DNA of 64,000 nt from Sideroxydans sp. CL21 (lineage in GTDB: Bacteria > Pseudomonadota > Gammaproteobacteria > Burkholderiales > Gallionellaceae). The stretch's first letter is position 1, and every line of letters begins with the position of its first letter. Below the pieces are notes generated by a model, which had not been told where the DNA came from, did no database searches, and was given only the letters and a program-made list of their open reading frames with translations. The translations under genes and the position numbers were made by a program. The stretch is taken from NCBI RefSeq assembly GCF_902459525.1, contig NZ_LR699166.1, positions 3,360,501 to 3,424,500 on the forward strand, in the 5' to 3' direction. Of this stretch, positions 48,962 to 60,568 are shown piece after piece.

Positions 48962-49077
48962 TCGTCATTCCGGCGAAGGCCGGAATCCAGTCAGAAAACA
49001 AACTCCCGCAACGCGGGACAAAAGCTAAAAGCATGTTGAATAAACCCGCTGGATTCCGGCCTTCGCCGGAATGACGA
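48962..49077. repeat. BIME-like element: two REP hairpins as 29-bp perfect inverted repeats
   Basis: Arms 48962-48990 and 49049-49077 are perfect reverse complements. Each arm is itself a hairpin, ATTCCGGC-GAAG-GCCGGAAT. The 58-bp middle holds a CCCGC..GCGGG hairpin. Lies between the nitrobindin-like and outer-membrane barrel genes; the rest of that 350-bp gap holds nothing else I recognise. Confidence 0.85.
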
Positions 49078-49165
49078 GATAACAGGTTTCGTGTGTTGTC
49101 ACCAATTACGGAAATCTCAATAATCGGGCTTCTGCACCAGCATCAAAGACGCACAAGCTGCCTCA

Positions 49166-49666
49166 TCAAAATCCGAAAATAAAACTGACCTCGGGATAAA
49201 TTTCGCTGCACGAACCGTAAATTGACGTCTGGCAGTTAAGGTAGGATTCATACGCCAGTCCGACGCCGACCAAACTTTTGGAGCCCGAAGAAAAATAGAC
49301 ACCAGCGCGAGCCCCGACCGAATTGATGCCGGACTGACCGGAGATCATGGCATGACGATAAAATCCGCCCACATATGGCTGCACCGACGTTGCCCGATAA
49401 AAAACGTATTGCACGGACGGCGAGATTTTGTTGATACCGGGGCTGCTGCCCGACCAGTTCTCGTAAGACAAGCCGACACCCACTCCATCAAGCACGTAAT
49501 AGTTCGCGCCCGCACCGACAATGAAATAGTTGTTGTTGAAAGCATTGCCGCTTCCGGCCAGCAAGGAAAATTGGGTGCTTCCCTGTCCGAAAATGCCGGC
49601 CACATCGGCAGCGCACGCCGGAAGTGCGGAAAATATCAGCAACGTCGTTAATAGTAATCTTTTCAT
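49166..49666 (-). CDS. Small outer-membrane beta-barrel protein
   Basis: 166 residues. Signal peptide MKRLLLTTLLIFSALPACAA, then alternating amphipathic strands (FSLLAGSGNAF, NYFIVGAGANYYVLDGVGVG, SPSVQYVFYR, VQPYVGGFYRH, SVGARAGVYF) ending in the C-terminal aromatic VSFIFGF typical of outer-membrane insertion. Resembles 8-strand OmpW/OmpX-like barrels but no specific family is recognised. TCTCCTT-type ribosome site (AAGGAGATAT) precedes the ATG. Confidence 0.8.
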   Translation of the reverse strand: MKRLLLTTLLIFSALPACAADVAGIFGQGSTQFSLLAGSGNAFNNNYFIVGAGANYYVLDGVGVGLSYENWSGSSPGINKISPSVQYVFYRATSVQPYVGGFYRHAMISGQSGINSVGARAGVYFSSGSKSLVGVGLAYESYLNCQTSIYGSCSEIYPEVSFIFGF

Positions 49667-49875
49667 ATATCTCCTTGGGAAATGCGGTTGATGATCACAC
49701 CGAATTCATGAAGCCTTACGTCGCTGTATTGACTGCGTAAACACTGTCGTCATTTTTTTCATGTGACGGATTTGGAGAAAGATAAGCGCATCCCGTTCGA
49801 AAACCCTGCCGCCTAATCGGGCATCACATGTGTGAGGTGACTGATCGTGTCCGTAGCCGATCCTGAATACTGATT

Positions 49876-51924
49876 TCATCTGCCCAGCAGTACTTTTGCC
49901 CGTGCGCAAACATTGTCCACGGTAAAGCCGTATTCGCGCAACACGGTTGCGGCCGGTGCGGAAGCGCCGAAACGTTCAACACCGAGCATGTCGCCGCGCT
50001 CGCCGACGTAATGCTCCCATCCTTGCGCCACACCCAGTTCGACAGCGAGCCTTGCACCGATTGCAGGCGGCAGCACCGCATCGCGCTCGGCTTGCGGCAA
50101 AGCCTCGAACAGCTCCCAGCTTGGCATCGAGACACAGCGCACTGCAATGCCTTGCTGTTGCAAGCGTTCCGCCGCCGCCACGATGAGGCCGACTTCAGAA
50201 CCGCTAGCGATCAGGATCACTTGCGGTTTGCCGTCTGGTGCATCGCTCAGAACATAGGCGCCACGGCGCAGTCCATCCGCCGTTGCGTAGCGGCTGCGGT
50301 CGAGTGTGGGCATATCCTGCCTGCTCAGTATCAATAGCACCGGCCGGTCGCGCGCTTCCAGTGCGACGCGCCAGGCGACCGCAGTTTCATTGGCGTCGCC
50401 GGGGCGGATCACGATGAGGTTCGGGATCGCGCGCAGGCTCGCCAGTTGTTCCACCGGCTGGTGCGTGGGACCGTCCTCCCCGACGGCAATGCTGTCGTGC
50501 GTGAACACGTGCACGACGTGCAGACTCATCAATGCTGCCAGCCGAATCGATGGGCGCATGTAGTCGGAGAAGATCAGGAATGTCGAGCCATACGGAACAA
50601 AGCCTCCGTGTGCCGCAAGCCCGTTGACGATGGCGCCCATCGCATGCTCGCGGATACCGAAGTGCAGGTTGCGGCCGGCATAGCTCCAACCGGCGCTGTC
50701 GGAACCCTGTTGGTCGGTGTTCTTTTGCGGCAGGGGATTGAAATCGCCCATGCCTTTCATGGCCGTTTTCGTCGATGGATCGAGGTCGGCCGATCCGCCG
50801 GTCAGCGCCGGCAGATTGGGTGCAATGGCGTTCATTACCTTGCCGGATGCCTCGCGTGTCGCAAGCCCTTTGGTGTCGGCCGGAAATACCGGGATGTCGG
50901 CATCCCATCCCGGCGGCAATTCGTCCCGCAGGCGGTACTGAAGCTCTGCTGCCATCTCTGGAAACGTCTTGGCGTAGGCGCTCATGCGCTCGTTCCAGGC
51001 AGCCTCGTCTTGCGCACCGCGTGTCACTGCTTCCCGGAAATGCACCATTGCCGCGTCAGGTATCAGGAAGTCAGGTTCGGTCGGCCAGTCCAGTTTCTGC
51101 TTCGCCTTGCGTACGTTGTCCGCGCCGAGCGGTGAGCCGTGTGCCTTGAAGCTGTCCTGCTCGGGCGAGCCGTAACCGATATGGGTACGCACCAGGATCA
51201 GCGAGGGGCGGGTGGTTTCCGCGCGTACCGCCGCCAAGGCGGCATCGATTGCGTCGATGTCGTTGCCGTCCGCCACCGAAACGGTGTGCCAGCCGTAGGC
51301 CTCGAAGCGCTGCGCGCGATTTTCCGAAAAGCTGATGTCGGTACCTGCAGCCAGCGTGACGTAGTTGTCGTCGTAGAGGCAGGTCAGTTTGCCGAGTTTG
51401 AGATGCCCGGCCAGCGAGGCTGCTTCGGAGGCCACGCCTTCCATCAGATCGCCGTCGCTGACGATGGCATAAGTATGGTGATCGATGAGGGTGTGGCCGG
51501 GCCGGTTGTAACGCGCGGCGAGTTGCGCCTCAGCGATCGCCATGCCGACCGCGTTGCCGAAACCCTGACCCAACGGTCCGGTGGTGGTTTCCACTCCGGG
51601 CGTGTGTCCGCGTTCGGGGTGCCCCGGTGCCTTGCTGCCCCATTGGCGGAATTGCCGAATATCGTCCAGAGACAGATCGTAGCCGGTCAGGTGCAGCAAG
51701 CTGTAGAGCAGCGCCGAACCGTGTCCGGCCGAGAGCACGAAGCGGTCGCGGTTGAACCAATGCGGATTGCGCGGGTTGAACCTGAGCCAGCGCGTCCACA
51801 GTACATAAGCCATCGGCGCTGCTCCCAGCGGCAGGCCGGGATGTCCGCTGTCAGCCTTCTGTACCATGTCTACCGACAGAAAGCGCAGGGTGTTGATGCA
51901 TTGCTGATCGAGTTTGCCGGACAT
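49876..51924 (-). CDS. tkt: Transketolase
   Basis: Thiamine-diphosphate enzyme of the pentose phosphate and Calvin cycles. 682 residues from the ATG at 51924 ([20 protein letters not shown]), preceded by AGGAGACAACC. TPP motif [20 protein letters not shown] with the DDN downstream, pyrimidine domain with [20 protein letters not shown] and C-terminal domain are complete. With fba and rpiA it could serve carbon fixation or hexose metabolism. First gene after a repeat-rich gap downstream of glgP. Confidence 0.96.
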   Translation of the reverse strand: MSGKLDQQCINTLRFLSVDMVQKADSGHPGLPLGAAPMAYVLWTRWLRFNPRNPHWFNRDRFVLSAGHGSALLYSLLHLTGYDLSLDDIRQFRQWGSKAPGHPERGHTPGVETTTGPLGQGFGNAVGMAIAEAQLAARYNRPGHTLIDHHTYAIVSDGDLMEGVASEAASLAGHLKLGKLTCLYDDNYVTLAAGTDISFSENRAQRFEAYGWHTVSVADGNDIDAIDAALAAVRAETTRPSLILVRTHIGYGSPEQDSFKAHGSPLGADNVRKAKQKLDWPTEPDFLIPDAAMVHFREAVTRGAQDEAAWNERMSAYAKTFPEMAAELQYRLRDELPPGWDADIPVFPADTKGLATREASGKVMNAIAPNLPALTGGSADLDPSTKTAMKGMGDFNPLPQKNTDQQGSDSAGWSYAGRNLHFGIREHAMGAIVNGLAAHGGFVPYGSTFLIFSDYMRPSIRLAALMSLHVVHVFTHDSIAVGEDGPTHQPVEQLASLRAIPNLIVIRPGDANETAVAWRVALEARDRPVLLILSRQDMPTLDRSRYATADGLRRGAYVLSDAPDGKPQVILIASGSEVGLIVAAAERLQQQGIAVRCVSMPSWELFEALPQAERDAVLPPAIGARLAVELGVAQGWEHYVGERGDMLGVERFGASAPAATVLREYGFTVDNVCARAKVLLGR

Positions 51925-51987
51925 GGTTGTCTCCTGAATGAACACGGGGGGTGTAGGCCTGCCAAGCCGGTTTGCACGAAAGTCTGG

Positions 51988-52071
51988 TAGGTCGGGTTTT
52001 AACCCGACATGTCTGGCTAAAGCCAGACCTACTCAATAATGTCGGGTTACGCTGTGCTAACCCGACCTAGG
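51988..52071. repeat. Palindromic intergenic element (GTAGGTCGGGTT type)
   Basis: Three successive inverted pairs: GTCGGGTTTTAACCCGAC, TGTCTGGCTAAAGCCAGACC and a GTCGGGTT..AACCCGAC pair at 52041-52068, with GTAGGT/ACCTAC ends. Lies between glgP and tkt; may end the glgP transcript. Confidence 0.75.
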
Positions 52072-52089
52072 GGACTACGGAACTTTGAA

Positions 52090-54633
52090 TCATCGCTGCC
52101 AAAGAATATGATTCTCTTCGAGGGGAATCGCCACGCCATCGCGCTTCGGCATGAGCCGCGCCGTATAGTCTGACGCCGTGCGAACCACAGAGACGCTGGC
52201 ACGATAGACATAGCCGTTGATTGCGCCCACCAGTAGCCGCACGCGCTGCATCTCCACACGCTCCGGCGCAGCGCCGCCTATGCCTTCGGCGTAGAGCTCG
52301 ACCCGCACCGCATCCGGATCGAAGCCGTCGAGATACATCTGCACTTCAAATACATGCTGCTCGCCGACAGTCTCGATCTTGACCTCACCGAAACGTAGCG
52401 CGTTCCATTTTTGCGCAAGTGCCCGCTGCCAATCGACCATCTGGACACCGAACGCACCTTTGTCCGCGCTTCGCTCGCGGTAGGCTGCGGCTGCCGGGAG
52501 GTAGTGTTGTTCGGTGTATTCGCGCACGGTGCGGTTGGTGGAAAACCTGGGCGTCAATTGCGCCATGCTCTCCCGCATGCGGTTCACCCAGGCAACGGGT
52601 ATTCCCTGATCGTCACGCGAGTAGAACTCCGGGACCACTTCGCGTTCGAGCAGGTCATAGAGTTGTCCGGCTTCGTGCGCGTTCCAGTCCGGGTCATCGC
52701 CATGTTCGTGACCGTCGCCCAATGCCCAGCCCACTTCCGGCGTGTAGGCTTCCGCCCACCAGCCGTCCAGTTCGGACAGATTGATGCCGCCGTTGACCAG
52801 CACCTTCATGCCGCTGGTGCCGCACGCTTCCCACGGACGCAAGGGGGTGTTGATCCAGACATCGACACCCTGCACCAGGTACTCGCTCAGGAGCATGTTG
52901 TAGTCGCTCAGGAAGATCACATGGCGGCGCGCCTCGGGACTCCGGATGAATTGTATCCACTGCCGGATGAGAGCCTGGCCTGCACGATCCTCAGGATGTG
53001 CTTTGCCCGCGATGATGAGTTGTACCGGGCGCTGCGGATTGCTCAACAGACGCAGCAGTCGCTCCGGATTGTGCAACAGCATGTTAGGACGCTTGTAGGC
53101 GGCGAAGCGGCGCGCAAAACCCAGGGTCAGTACATTGGGATCAAAAAACTGTTTCGCATCCGCCACCTCTTCCGGGGTAGCGCCGGAGGTAGCCAGTTGC
53201 CTGGACAGGCGCTCGCGCACGTACTCCACAAAAGACTGGCTGGCCGCAATGCGAAACTTCCAGAGTCTGGCGTCGGAAACACGGCGCATGTTTTGCCCGG
53301 TGATCTCTGACGTCCCCATCCAACGGTCTTTGCCGCAAGCCTCGGTCCACAGTTCATCCGCTTCCGCGGAATCCCAGGTCGGCATGTGGACGCCGTTGGT
53401 GATGTGCCCGACCGGGACTTCCGCATGCGGATAGTTCGGAAACAGGGGCTGGAACAGATGTCGGCTTACCCGGCCATGCAAGCTGCCCACGCCGTTCACT
53501 GCGCCGCTGCCGCGTATCGCCAGATAGGCCATGTTGAACGGTTCGGCCGGATCATTCGGATTCTGGCGGCCGAGCGCAAGCAGGTCGTGCAATGTGATGC
53601 CGAGATTCTTGGCGTAACCGCCGAGATATTGCTCGATGAGGGCCGGTGCAAAACGATCGAATCCTGCCTCTACCGCCGTGTGCGTGGTAAACAGGTTGCC
53701 GGCCCGGGTCACAGCCAGCGCCACATCAAAAGGTTGGCCGGATTCCTGCATGTAGTCCCGCGCCCGTTCCAGCACCGCGAAGGCGGCATGCCCTTCGTTC
53801 AGGTGGCAGACTTCCGGCTGCAAGCCAAGGGCACGCAGCAAACGCCACCCGCCTATTCCCAGCAGCATCTCTTGCTTGAGACGCAACTCCGGCCCGCCAC
53901 CGTACAACTCGCTGGTAATGCCGCGATGCGCCGGATAATTCGCGATGTCATTGCTGTCGAGCAGGTAAAGTTTCACGCTGCCTACCTGGACTTGCCAGGT
54001 ACGCAACCAGACCGAGTAACCGGGCAACGGAATCTCCAGTCGCAACCACTCCCCATCCGGTTTGCGCAAGGGCGTGATCGGCAATTGTCCCGGGTCGTTA
54101 TACGGATAGAGTGCCTGTTGCTCTCCGTCGCGGTCAATCACCTGGCGAAAATAGCCCTGCTGGTAGAGCAGCCCCACACCGATCACCGGCACGCCCAGAT
54201 CGCTGGCGGCTTTGAGCTGATCGCCCGCCACGTTGCCGAGACCGCCGGAATAGATGGGCAACGCCTCGCTCAACATGAATTCCATGCTGAAATACGCAAC
54301 ACAGTTCAGCGGCGATTGCGGATGCGATTGCTGAAACCATGCCGGCGCATCTTCCGCCCGCTTCTTGGACTGCACGAGGGCATCTATCTTTTTGCGGAAA
54401 GCCGGGTCGGCGAGCGCGTTGCGCAGCTTTTCGCGCGAGACTGTCTGCAGGACATCGCTCGGATGATGCGTCAGGTCCCACAGCACCGGATCCAGTTCCC
54501 GCCACACTTCGTCGGTGGCATGACTCCAGGACCAGCGCATATCCAGGGCCAGATCGACCAGCGATTCGAAGCCTTCGACATCTGTGGGCAACAGGTCGTA
54601 TAGCGGATGGTTTCCCCGTGCTTGTTCGCTCAT
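52090..54633 (-). CDS. glgP: Alpha-glucan (glycogen) phosphorylase
   Basis: GT35 phosphorylase releasing glucose 1-phosphate from glycogen. 847 residues, the form with an N-terminal DUF3417-type domain (DLALDMRWSWSHATDEVWRE). The body has AYFSMEFMLSEALPIYSGGLG, CHLNEGHAAFAVLERARD, GFARRFAAYKRPNMLLHNPE and the PLP-lysine region EACGTSGMKVLVNGGINLSE. The ATG overlaps the stop of the upstream decarboxylase remnant (ATGA). Works with glgX. Confidence 0.94.
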   Translation of the reverse strand: MSEQARGNHPLYDLLPTDVEGFESLVDLALDMRWSWSHATDEVWRELDPVLWDLTHHPSDVLQTVSREKLRNALADPAFRKKIDALVQSKKRAEDAPAWFQQSHPQSPLNCVAYFSMEFMLSEALPIYSGGLGNVAGDQLKAASDLGVPVIGVGLLYQQGYFRQVIDRDGEQQALYPYNDPGQLPITPLRKPDGEWLRLEIPLPGYSVWLRTWQVQVGSVKLYLLDSNDIANYPAHRGITSELYGGGPELRLKQEMLLGIGGWRLLRALGLQPEVCHLNEGHAAFAVLERARDYMQESGQPFDVALAVTRAGNLFTTHTAVEAGFDRFAPALIEQYLGGYAKNLGITLHDLLALGRQNPNDPAEPFNMAYLAIRGSGAVNGVGSLHGRVSRHLFQPLFPNYPHAEVPVGHITNGVHMPTWDSAEADELWTEACGKDRWMGTSEITGQNMRRVSDARLWKFRIAASQSFVEYVRERLSRQLATSGATPEEVADAKQFFDPNVLTLGFARRFAAYKRPNMLLHNPERLLRLLSNPQRPVQLIIAGKAHPEDRAGQALIRQWIQFIRSPEARRHVIFLSDYNMLLSEYLVQGVDVWINTPLRPWEACGTSGMKVLVNGGINLSELDGWWAEAYTPEVGWALGDGHEHGDDPDWNAHEAGQLYDLLEREVVPEFYSRDDQGIPVAWVNRMRESMAQLTPRFSTNRTVREYTEQHYLPAAAAYRERSADKGAFGVQMVDWQRALAQKWNALRFGEVKIETVGEQHVFEVQMYLDGFDPDAVRVELYAEGIGGAAPERVEMQRVRLLVGAINGYVYRASVSVVRTASDYTARLMPKRDGVAIPLEENHILWQR

Positions 54634-54899
54634 GCTCTCGCCTCCGTCTGAACATCAAGGCCAGGCCCGACGCCAAAGGTGGATGCAAAAGCACCAATGC
54701 CTCGAATTCTGGCATAGCCGTCGGCTGCATACGCGGTGTTGAGCTCATTGCAGGTACCGACATACTTCACTTCGCTCTCCAGCACCTGGTTGAAGAAGCC
54801 GAGAACAAAGTCGCCCGGTACACCGAACAGCTGATTCACCCCGATCTGTTTCAACCGGATCGGCAGATATTCGGCAACCGTGATCTCCCGGCTTGTCAA
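54630..54899 (-). pseudogene. Remnant of a pyruvate/indolepyruvate decarboxylase-type gene
   Basis: About 89 residues from a TTG at 54899 (TSREITVAEYLPIRLKQIGV) to a TGA at 54630. The sequence matches the N-terminus of thiamine-diphosphate 2-oxoacid decarboxylases: GVNQLFGVPGDFVLGFFNQV, then GTCNELNTAYAADGYARIRG and a final FGVG, after which homology ends abruptly (PGLDVQTEARA). The family is about 550 residues, so some 460 residues are missing. The TTG overlaps the fba stop and the TGA overlaps the glgP start, so the ruin still sits in a coupled operon fba-x-glgP and may still be translated. Confidence 0.8.
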
Positions 54900-55921
54900 T
54901 TCGCGGACTCCATCGCGGCCAGATATTCGCCCCGCTGGGCTGCACCGTTCAACCTTGCACGTTTCAGCAATGCCAGTTGGGCCGCGGCGACATTCTCCGG
55001 CTTGCCCTGCCAAACCTGCAGCACCGGCTCTTGCAGGGCACGGCCATAGGAAAACGATAGCAGCCACGGCATGCCGGGGAGGCCGGCATTCATGGCATTC
55101 AGGTTGGCCGTCGCCTCCTCCGGACTCAAACCGCCGGACAGGAAATTGATGCTGGGCACTGCCGCCGGAACGGTGCGCCGGAATACGCGCAGGGTCGCCA
55201 TCGCGATCTCTGCAGCGCTGGCCCGCAGCGGATAATCCTTGCCCGGCAGCACCATGTTGGGCTTGAGTATCATATGTTCCAGCACGACATGATGGCGGTG
55301 CAGTGCATGAAAGATCTCCTTGTGCACCGCCTCGGTCACTTCGGCGCAGCGAGCCAAGCTGTGATTGCCGTCGATCAACACTTCCGGTTCTACAATGGGC
55401 ACGATGCCCTGCTCCTGACAGACCGCCGCATAACGCGCGAGCATCTCTGCATTGGCCGAGATGCCCAGCATCGACGGGTTGCGTTCGCCGATGGAGTAGA
55501 CCTCGCGCCACTTGGCAAAACGCGCGCCCTGCCCTTTGTGGTCACGCAGGCGTTCCGCCAGTCCGTCCAGCCCGTATGTGATGAGATCGCCGGGCGACAG
55601 TGCCAGCGGCCCTTTGCCTTTGTCCACTTTGATGCCGGGCACGATGCCGCGCCGCGCCAGCACTGCCGGCAACGGCGTGCCATCGCCGGCGGACTGCGCA
55701 AGCGTGTCCTCGAATTCGATCACGCCGCTGATATAACTCTCGATGCCGGGGGCAGTGAACAGCAGGGTGCGATAAGCGCGGCAATTCTCCGCACTGGCTT
55801 CCACCCCGATCGATGCAAAGCGCTTGGCGATGGTGGGCTGGCTTTCGTCAGCAGCGAGTATGCCTTTGCCGCGTTGCACCATCTGCTCCATGGTGGCTTG
55901 AAGTTCGTCTGTGATGGTCAT
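54896..55921 (-). CDS. Fructose-bisphosphate aldolase class I
   Basis: 341 residues from the ATG at 55921 (MTITDELQATMEQMVQRGKG); the frame extends 11 codons upstream. Class I hallmarks: GILAADESQPTIAKRF near the N-terminus, the VPIVEPEVLIDGNHSL segment and the Schiff-base lysine region HMILKPNMVLPGKDYP, then NFLSGGLSPEEATANLNAMN. This is the metal-independent eukaryote-like aldolase rather than the class II Fba. Cotranscribed with the decarboxylase remnant and glgP. Confidence 0.93.
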   Translation of the reverse strand: MTITDELQATMEQMVQRGKGILAADESQPTIAKRFASIGVEASAENCRAYRTLLFTAPGIESYISGVIEFEDTLAQSAGDGTPLPAVLARRGIVPGIKVDKGKGPLALSPGDLITYGLDGLAERLRDHKGQGARFAKWREVYSIGERNPSMLGISANAEMLARYAAVCQEQGIVPIVEPEVLIDGNHSLARCAEVTEAVHKEIFHALHRHHVVLEHMILKPNMVLPGKDYPLRASAAEIAMATLRVFRRTVPAAVPSINFLSGGLSPEEATANLNAMNAGLPGMPWLLSFSYGRALQEPVLQVWQGKPENVAAAQLALLKRARLNGAAQRGEYLAAMESAN

Positions 55922-56003
55922 GGTCGTCTCTCGCCTTTCAGCAAAGTTGTTCAAATTCGATCGGCGGATTTCCTGTCATCCGGTTTTCCGGTGAAATACA
56001 GCC

Positions 56004-56324
56004 TCATTCGTTTTCCATTGCCCTGATCCGCGCCCGCAGTGCTTCGACTTCATCCAGCAATTGAAAGGCCAGCGCCACGCCCGCGAGATTGACCCCCAGA
56101 TCGCGCTGCAGGCGCAAGGACACCGTTGCCCGGTGCATGTGGATTCCGGTGAACCGCCAGCTGGCCGGCTCGCGCCCGGCCGGTGCAAGTACACCTTCTT
56201 CAACCAGTTCGATGATGTATTCCGCGTGTACCGCACATGCGCGGCAAATATCGGCCAGCGTCAATCCGGTTTGTTCTTCCAGAATGATTCCGCTCAGTTG
56301 CGGCAGCATTTCATCGTTGTCCAT
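56004..56324 (-). CDS. cbpM: Chaperone modulator CbpM-like
   Basis: MerR-like small protein that binds the J domain of CbpA and inhibits it. 106 residues from the ATG at 56324, preceded by GGGAGTGTGAGC; a GTG two codons earlier overlaps the cbpA stop. N-terminal HTH-like part (LTLADICRACAVHAEYIIEL, then VEEGVLAPAG) and a C-terminal helix (FQLLDEVEALRARIRAMENE). Immediately downstream of cbpA, as in E. coli. Confidence 0.88.
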   Translation of the reverse strand: MDNDEMLPQLSGIILEEQTGLTLADICRACAVHAEYIIELVEEGVLAPAGREPASWRFTGIHMHRATVSLRLQRDLGVNLAGVALAFQLLDEVEALRARIRAMENE

Positions 56325-56326
56325 GC

Positions 56327-57274
56327 TCACACTCCCAGCTTGCTGCGCGGGTTGAAGGATTTGAACTGCCCGGCCATGTTGCGGTATACCTCTTTGGCCG
56401 CTTCATCGTCGGCAGGCGGCAGGGCGATCTTCAGCACAGCGTAAAAATCACCCGGCGTACTCGACGGAATGCCGCGGCCTTTAAGTCTCAGTTTGTTTCC
56501 AGTGGCAGCACCGGCCGGAATCTTGATCTCGACGACACCGCCCGGAGTGGGCACATTCAAGGCCGCGCCCAAAGCCGCCTCCCAGGGAGCAACGGGCAGG
56601 TCGAGATACACATCGTGTTTCTCGACTCGATAGTAGGGGTGCGGACGGAACTCGATTTCCAGGAACAGGTCACCCGACTTGCCTTGCCCGGAACCTGGCG
56701 CACCCTGCCCCGCCAGGCGGATATGCTGCCCGGCACGGATGCCGCGCGGTATGGTCACGTTGAGCTTGCGTTCGCGCATCGCCACACGCCCCTGCGCGTC
56801 GACTTCGGGGACTTGCAGTGTGATGGTGCGGACTGCACCGGTGTAGGCATCTTCCAGATCGATCATCACTCTGGCGTGATGGTCTTCGCCTTTTGCATGG
56901 GGTTGCGCACGGCGGCCGCTTCCCGCGCCAAAGCCTTGCCCATAGAGCGATTCAAAAAAGTCGCTGAATTGCGCCGCGTCGCCGTCGGTAAAGCCTCCGC
57001 CGGAAAATTCAAAGCCGGTATTCCAATCGGGAGGCGGACGGAAATCCTGGCCCGCTTTCCAGTCGGCGCCCAGCTTGTCGTAGGCTGCACGCTTTTCGGG
57101 ATCCTTGAGTACTTCATTGGCTTCGCCGACTTCCTTGAAACGGGCTTCGGCATCGGGCTCTTTGCTGACATCCGGGTGATATTTGCGCGCCAGCAGACGA
57201 TATGCGCGCTTGATCTCATCCTGGGTAGCGTCGCGCGCAACCCCCATGATCTTGTAATAGTCCTTGTATTCCAT
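56327..57274 (-). CDS. cbpA: DnaJ-class co-chaperone CbpA-like
   Basis: J-domain partner of DnaK. 315 residues from the ATG at 57274 ([20 protein letters not shown]); the frame extends 77 codons upstream but that part is not J-protein-like. J domain (1-70) with HPD in [13 protein letters not shown], a Gly/Phe-rich linker ([11 protein letters not shown]), no zinc-finger cysteines, then two DnaJ C-terminal domains ([40 protein letters not shown]). Lack of the zinc domain marks the CbpA (type II) class. Confidence 0.92.
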   Translation of the reverse strand: MEYKDYYKIMGVARDATQDEIKRAYRLLARKYHPDVSKEPDAEARFKEVGEANEVLKDPEKRAAYDKLGADWKAGQDFRPPPDWNTGFEFSGGGFTDGDAAQFSDFFESLYGQGFGAGSGRRAQPHAKGEDHHARVMIDLEDAYTGAVRTITLQVPEVDAQGRVAMRERKLNVTIPRGIRAGQHIRLAGQGAPGSGQGKSGDLFLEIEFRPHPYYRVEKHDVYLDLPVAPWEAALGAALNVPTPGGVVEIKIPAGAATGNKLRLKGRGIPSSTPGDFYAVLKIALPPADDEAAKEVYRNMAGQFKSFNPRSKLGV

Positions 57275-57527
57275 GGCTCTATTTGTTTCCGCTCGGATCC
57301 GGAGAAACGCAATGATGGCCAATATGTTTGGCACAGTCACCACGGACAATATATTACTCAACGCAATGCTTGCCAAGTTAAGGCCAAACCACTTTGGCTG
57401 TATGTACGCAGACGCACAGTGCATATTGTTTGCCAAGTAGTAAATGGGGCCATGGCGCATGACACCCTGCAACTTCCCGTTTGCGCTATTGTTCACAAGG
57501 TTCAATTTTTGATTCGAGGAGGACTGT

Positions 57528-57842
57528 ATGCTGGTGACATTCTCAACCGATAACTATCCCAATATCACCCTGTTTGGGGATGACGCGCTTGCCATGCTTA
57601 AAATGATGGGTCACAGCGCAACCGTGCCCGGTTCCATCCGGGCGGAAGACGTTTCGCATGCGCTGAATCTGTTGACCAGTTCCTTGGCTGCGGACAAGGC
57701 ACTTCCGAAAGTGGCCGCCAAAAATGACGAGGAACCGGTGGTGAGCGCAGCCCATCGCGGGATGCCCCTGGTCGAGCTGCTGACTGCGGCAGTCAAAGCG
57801 AACGACTATGTGATGTGGAACGAATCGACGTTCATAAAGTAA
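57528..57842 (+). CDS. DUF1840 family protein
   Basis: 104 residues with the pattern of the betaproteobacterial DUF1840 family: [20 protein letters not shown] at the start, [20 protein letters not shown] in the middle and a C-terminal [16 protein letters not shown]. Function unknown. A strong ribosome site, GAGGAGGACTGT, precedes the ATG. Divergent from cbpA across a 250-bp gap and followed closely by a second small gene. Confidence 0.85.
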   Translation: MLVTFSTDNYPNITLFGDDALAMLKMMGHSATVPGSIRAEDVSHALNLLTSSLAADKALPKVAAKNDEEPVVSAAHRGMPLVELLTAAVKANDYVMWNESTFIK

Positions 57843-57853
57843 AAGGGTACGCC

Positions 57854-58036
57854 ATGAAAAAAATGGAACAACTGGAATTGGATGCTCATCGCAATGATAT
57901 CGCTGCCGACATGCAGGGCTTGCTTGAAAAATACCGCACGATCTTCGGTTGGGATATTCCGGAGATCGATCAGAAGAATGCGGACAAACTGATTCTGGCG
58001 GCTATGCACAAGGCTTTGGATGACATTTCCGTGTAA
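57854..58036 (+). CDS. Small soluble protein of unknown function
   Basis: 60 residues from the ATG at 57854 (MKKMEQLELDAHRNDIAADM), preceded by AAAGGGTACGCC; the frame is open 13 codons earlier, overlapping the DUF1840 gene. Charged, mostly helical (LLEKYRTIFGWDIPEIDQKN). Probably cotranscribed with the DUF1840 gene 11 bp upstream. No family recognised. Confidence 0.6.
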   Translation: MKKMEQLELDAHRNDIAADMQGLLEKYRTIFGWDIPEIDQKNADKLILAAMHKALDDISV

Positions 58037-58098
58037 TTGATAATTTGTATCAACAATAGCTCCGCTGGAAATTGGGGACGCGTGCGCCTACACTGTAA

Positions 58099-59943
<1,845 letters not shown>

Positions 59944-59951
<8 letters not shown>

Positions 59952-60279
59952 CAAGCCGGAACGCGAGACTGCTTTCGCGCGCCAGGTCGGCGCGAAGGAA
60001 ACGCGCAAGCTCAGGGCACAGCGCAAAGTCACGCGGACGGTGTGGTCGGGTCTCGGCATGATGGGCCTGGTGGGCTGGTCGGTGTCCGTGCCGACACTGC
60101 TCGGCGCCGCATTGGGTGTCTGGCTGGACAACCGCTACCCGGCAAACCATTCGTGGATGCTGACGCTGCTGCTTACCGGCCTCGGCATCGGTTGCCTGAA
60201 CGCCTGGCACTGGATTGCTAAAGAGGATAACGAGATACGCCGGGAGCACGAAGATGATGGGAGCGGCGGAGATGACTGA
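59944..60279 (+). CDS. atpQ: N-type ATPase accessory membrane subunit AtpQ-like
   Basis: 111 residues from the GTG at 59944, overlapping the atpC stop by 8 bases. Basic N-terminus (KETRKLRAQRKVTRTVWSGL) and two membrane helices (about 32-52 and 69-88), the AtpI/AtpZ-like layout. In N-type operons atpQ and atpR follow atpC and are thought to help assemble the c-ring or carry ions. Named by position and layout. Confidence 0.82.
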
Positions 60280-60568
60280 AGTGTTGCAAATGGCGCTGGT
60301 ACCGATCGCGGGCATGCTGCTCGGCGCGCTGTTCTTCGGCGGCCTGTGGTGGACGGTGCGTAAGGGACTCTCGGCCGGACAGCCCGCGCTGTGGTTCGGC
60401 GCCAGCTTGCTGTTGCGCACCGCCATTGTGCTGGCAGGATTTTATTTTGTCGGGGGGCCGGACTGGCGGCGACTGCTGTTGTGCCTGCTCGGTTTCATCA
60501 TCGCGCGTTCGATCGTGACCCGTTGGACTGCGAAACGGACACCGGGGGAGACAGTCCATGCACCTTAG
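60272..60568 (+). CDS. atpR: N-type ATPase accessory membrane subunit AtpR-like
   Basis: 98 residues from the ATG at 60272 (MTEVLQMALVPIAGMLLGAL), with GGGAG 8 bases before; the frame allows starts at 60254 too. Three membrane helices and the FGGLWWTVRKGL motif typical of AtpR. It overlaps the atpQ stop by 8 bases and the atpB start by 11 bases. Presence of atpQ and atpR is the main mark that separates N-type from F-type operons. Confidence 0.85.
   Translation: MTEVLQMALVPIAGMLLGALFFGGLWWTVRKGLSAGQPALWFGASLLLRTAIVLAGFYFVGGPDWRRLLLCLLGFIIARSIVTRWTAKRTPGETVHAP

Noticed and set aside
57275-57505. 77-codon N-terminal extension of cbpA
   Set aside because: A J domain begins right at the ATG at 57274, as in the family; the extension has no J-protein features.
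60215-60271. Earlier start of atpR (19 more codons)
   Set aside because: The shorter form MTEVLQMALVPIAGMLL has a good ribosome site, an 8-base overlap with the atpQ stop, and fits the family N-terminus.
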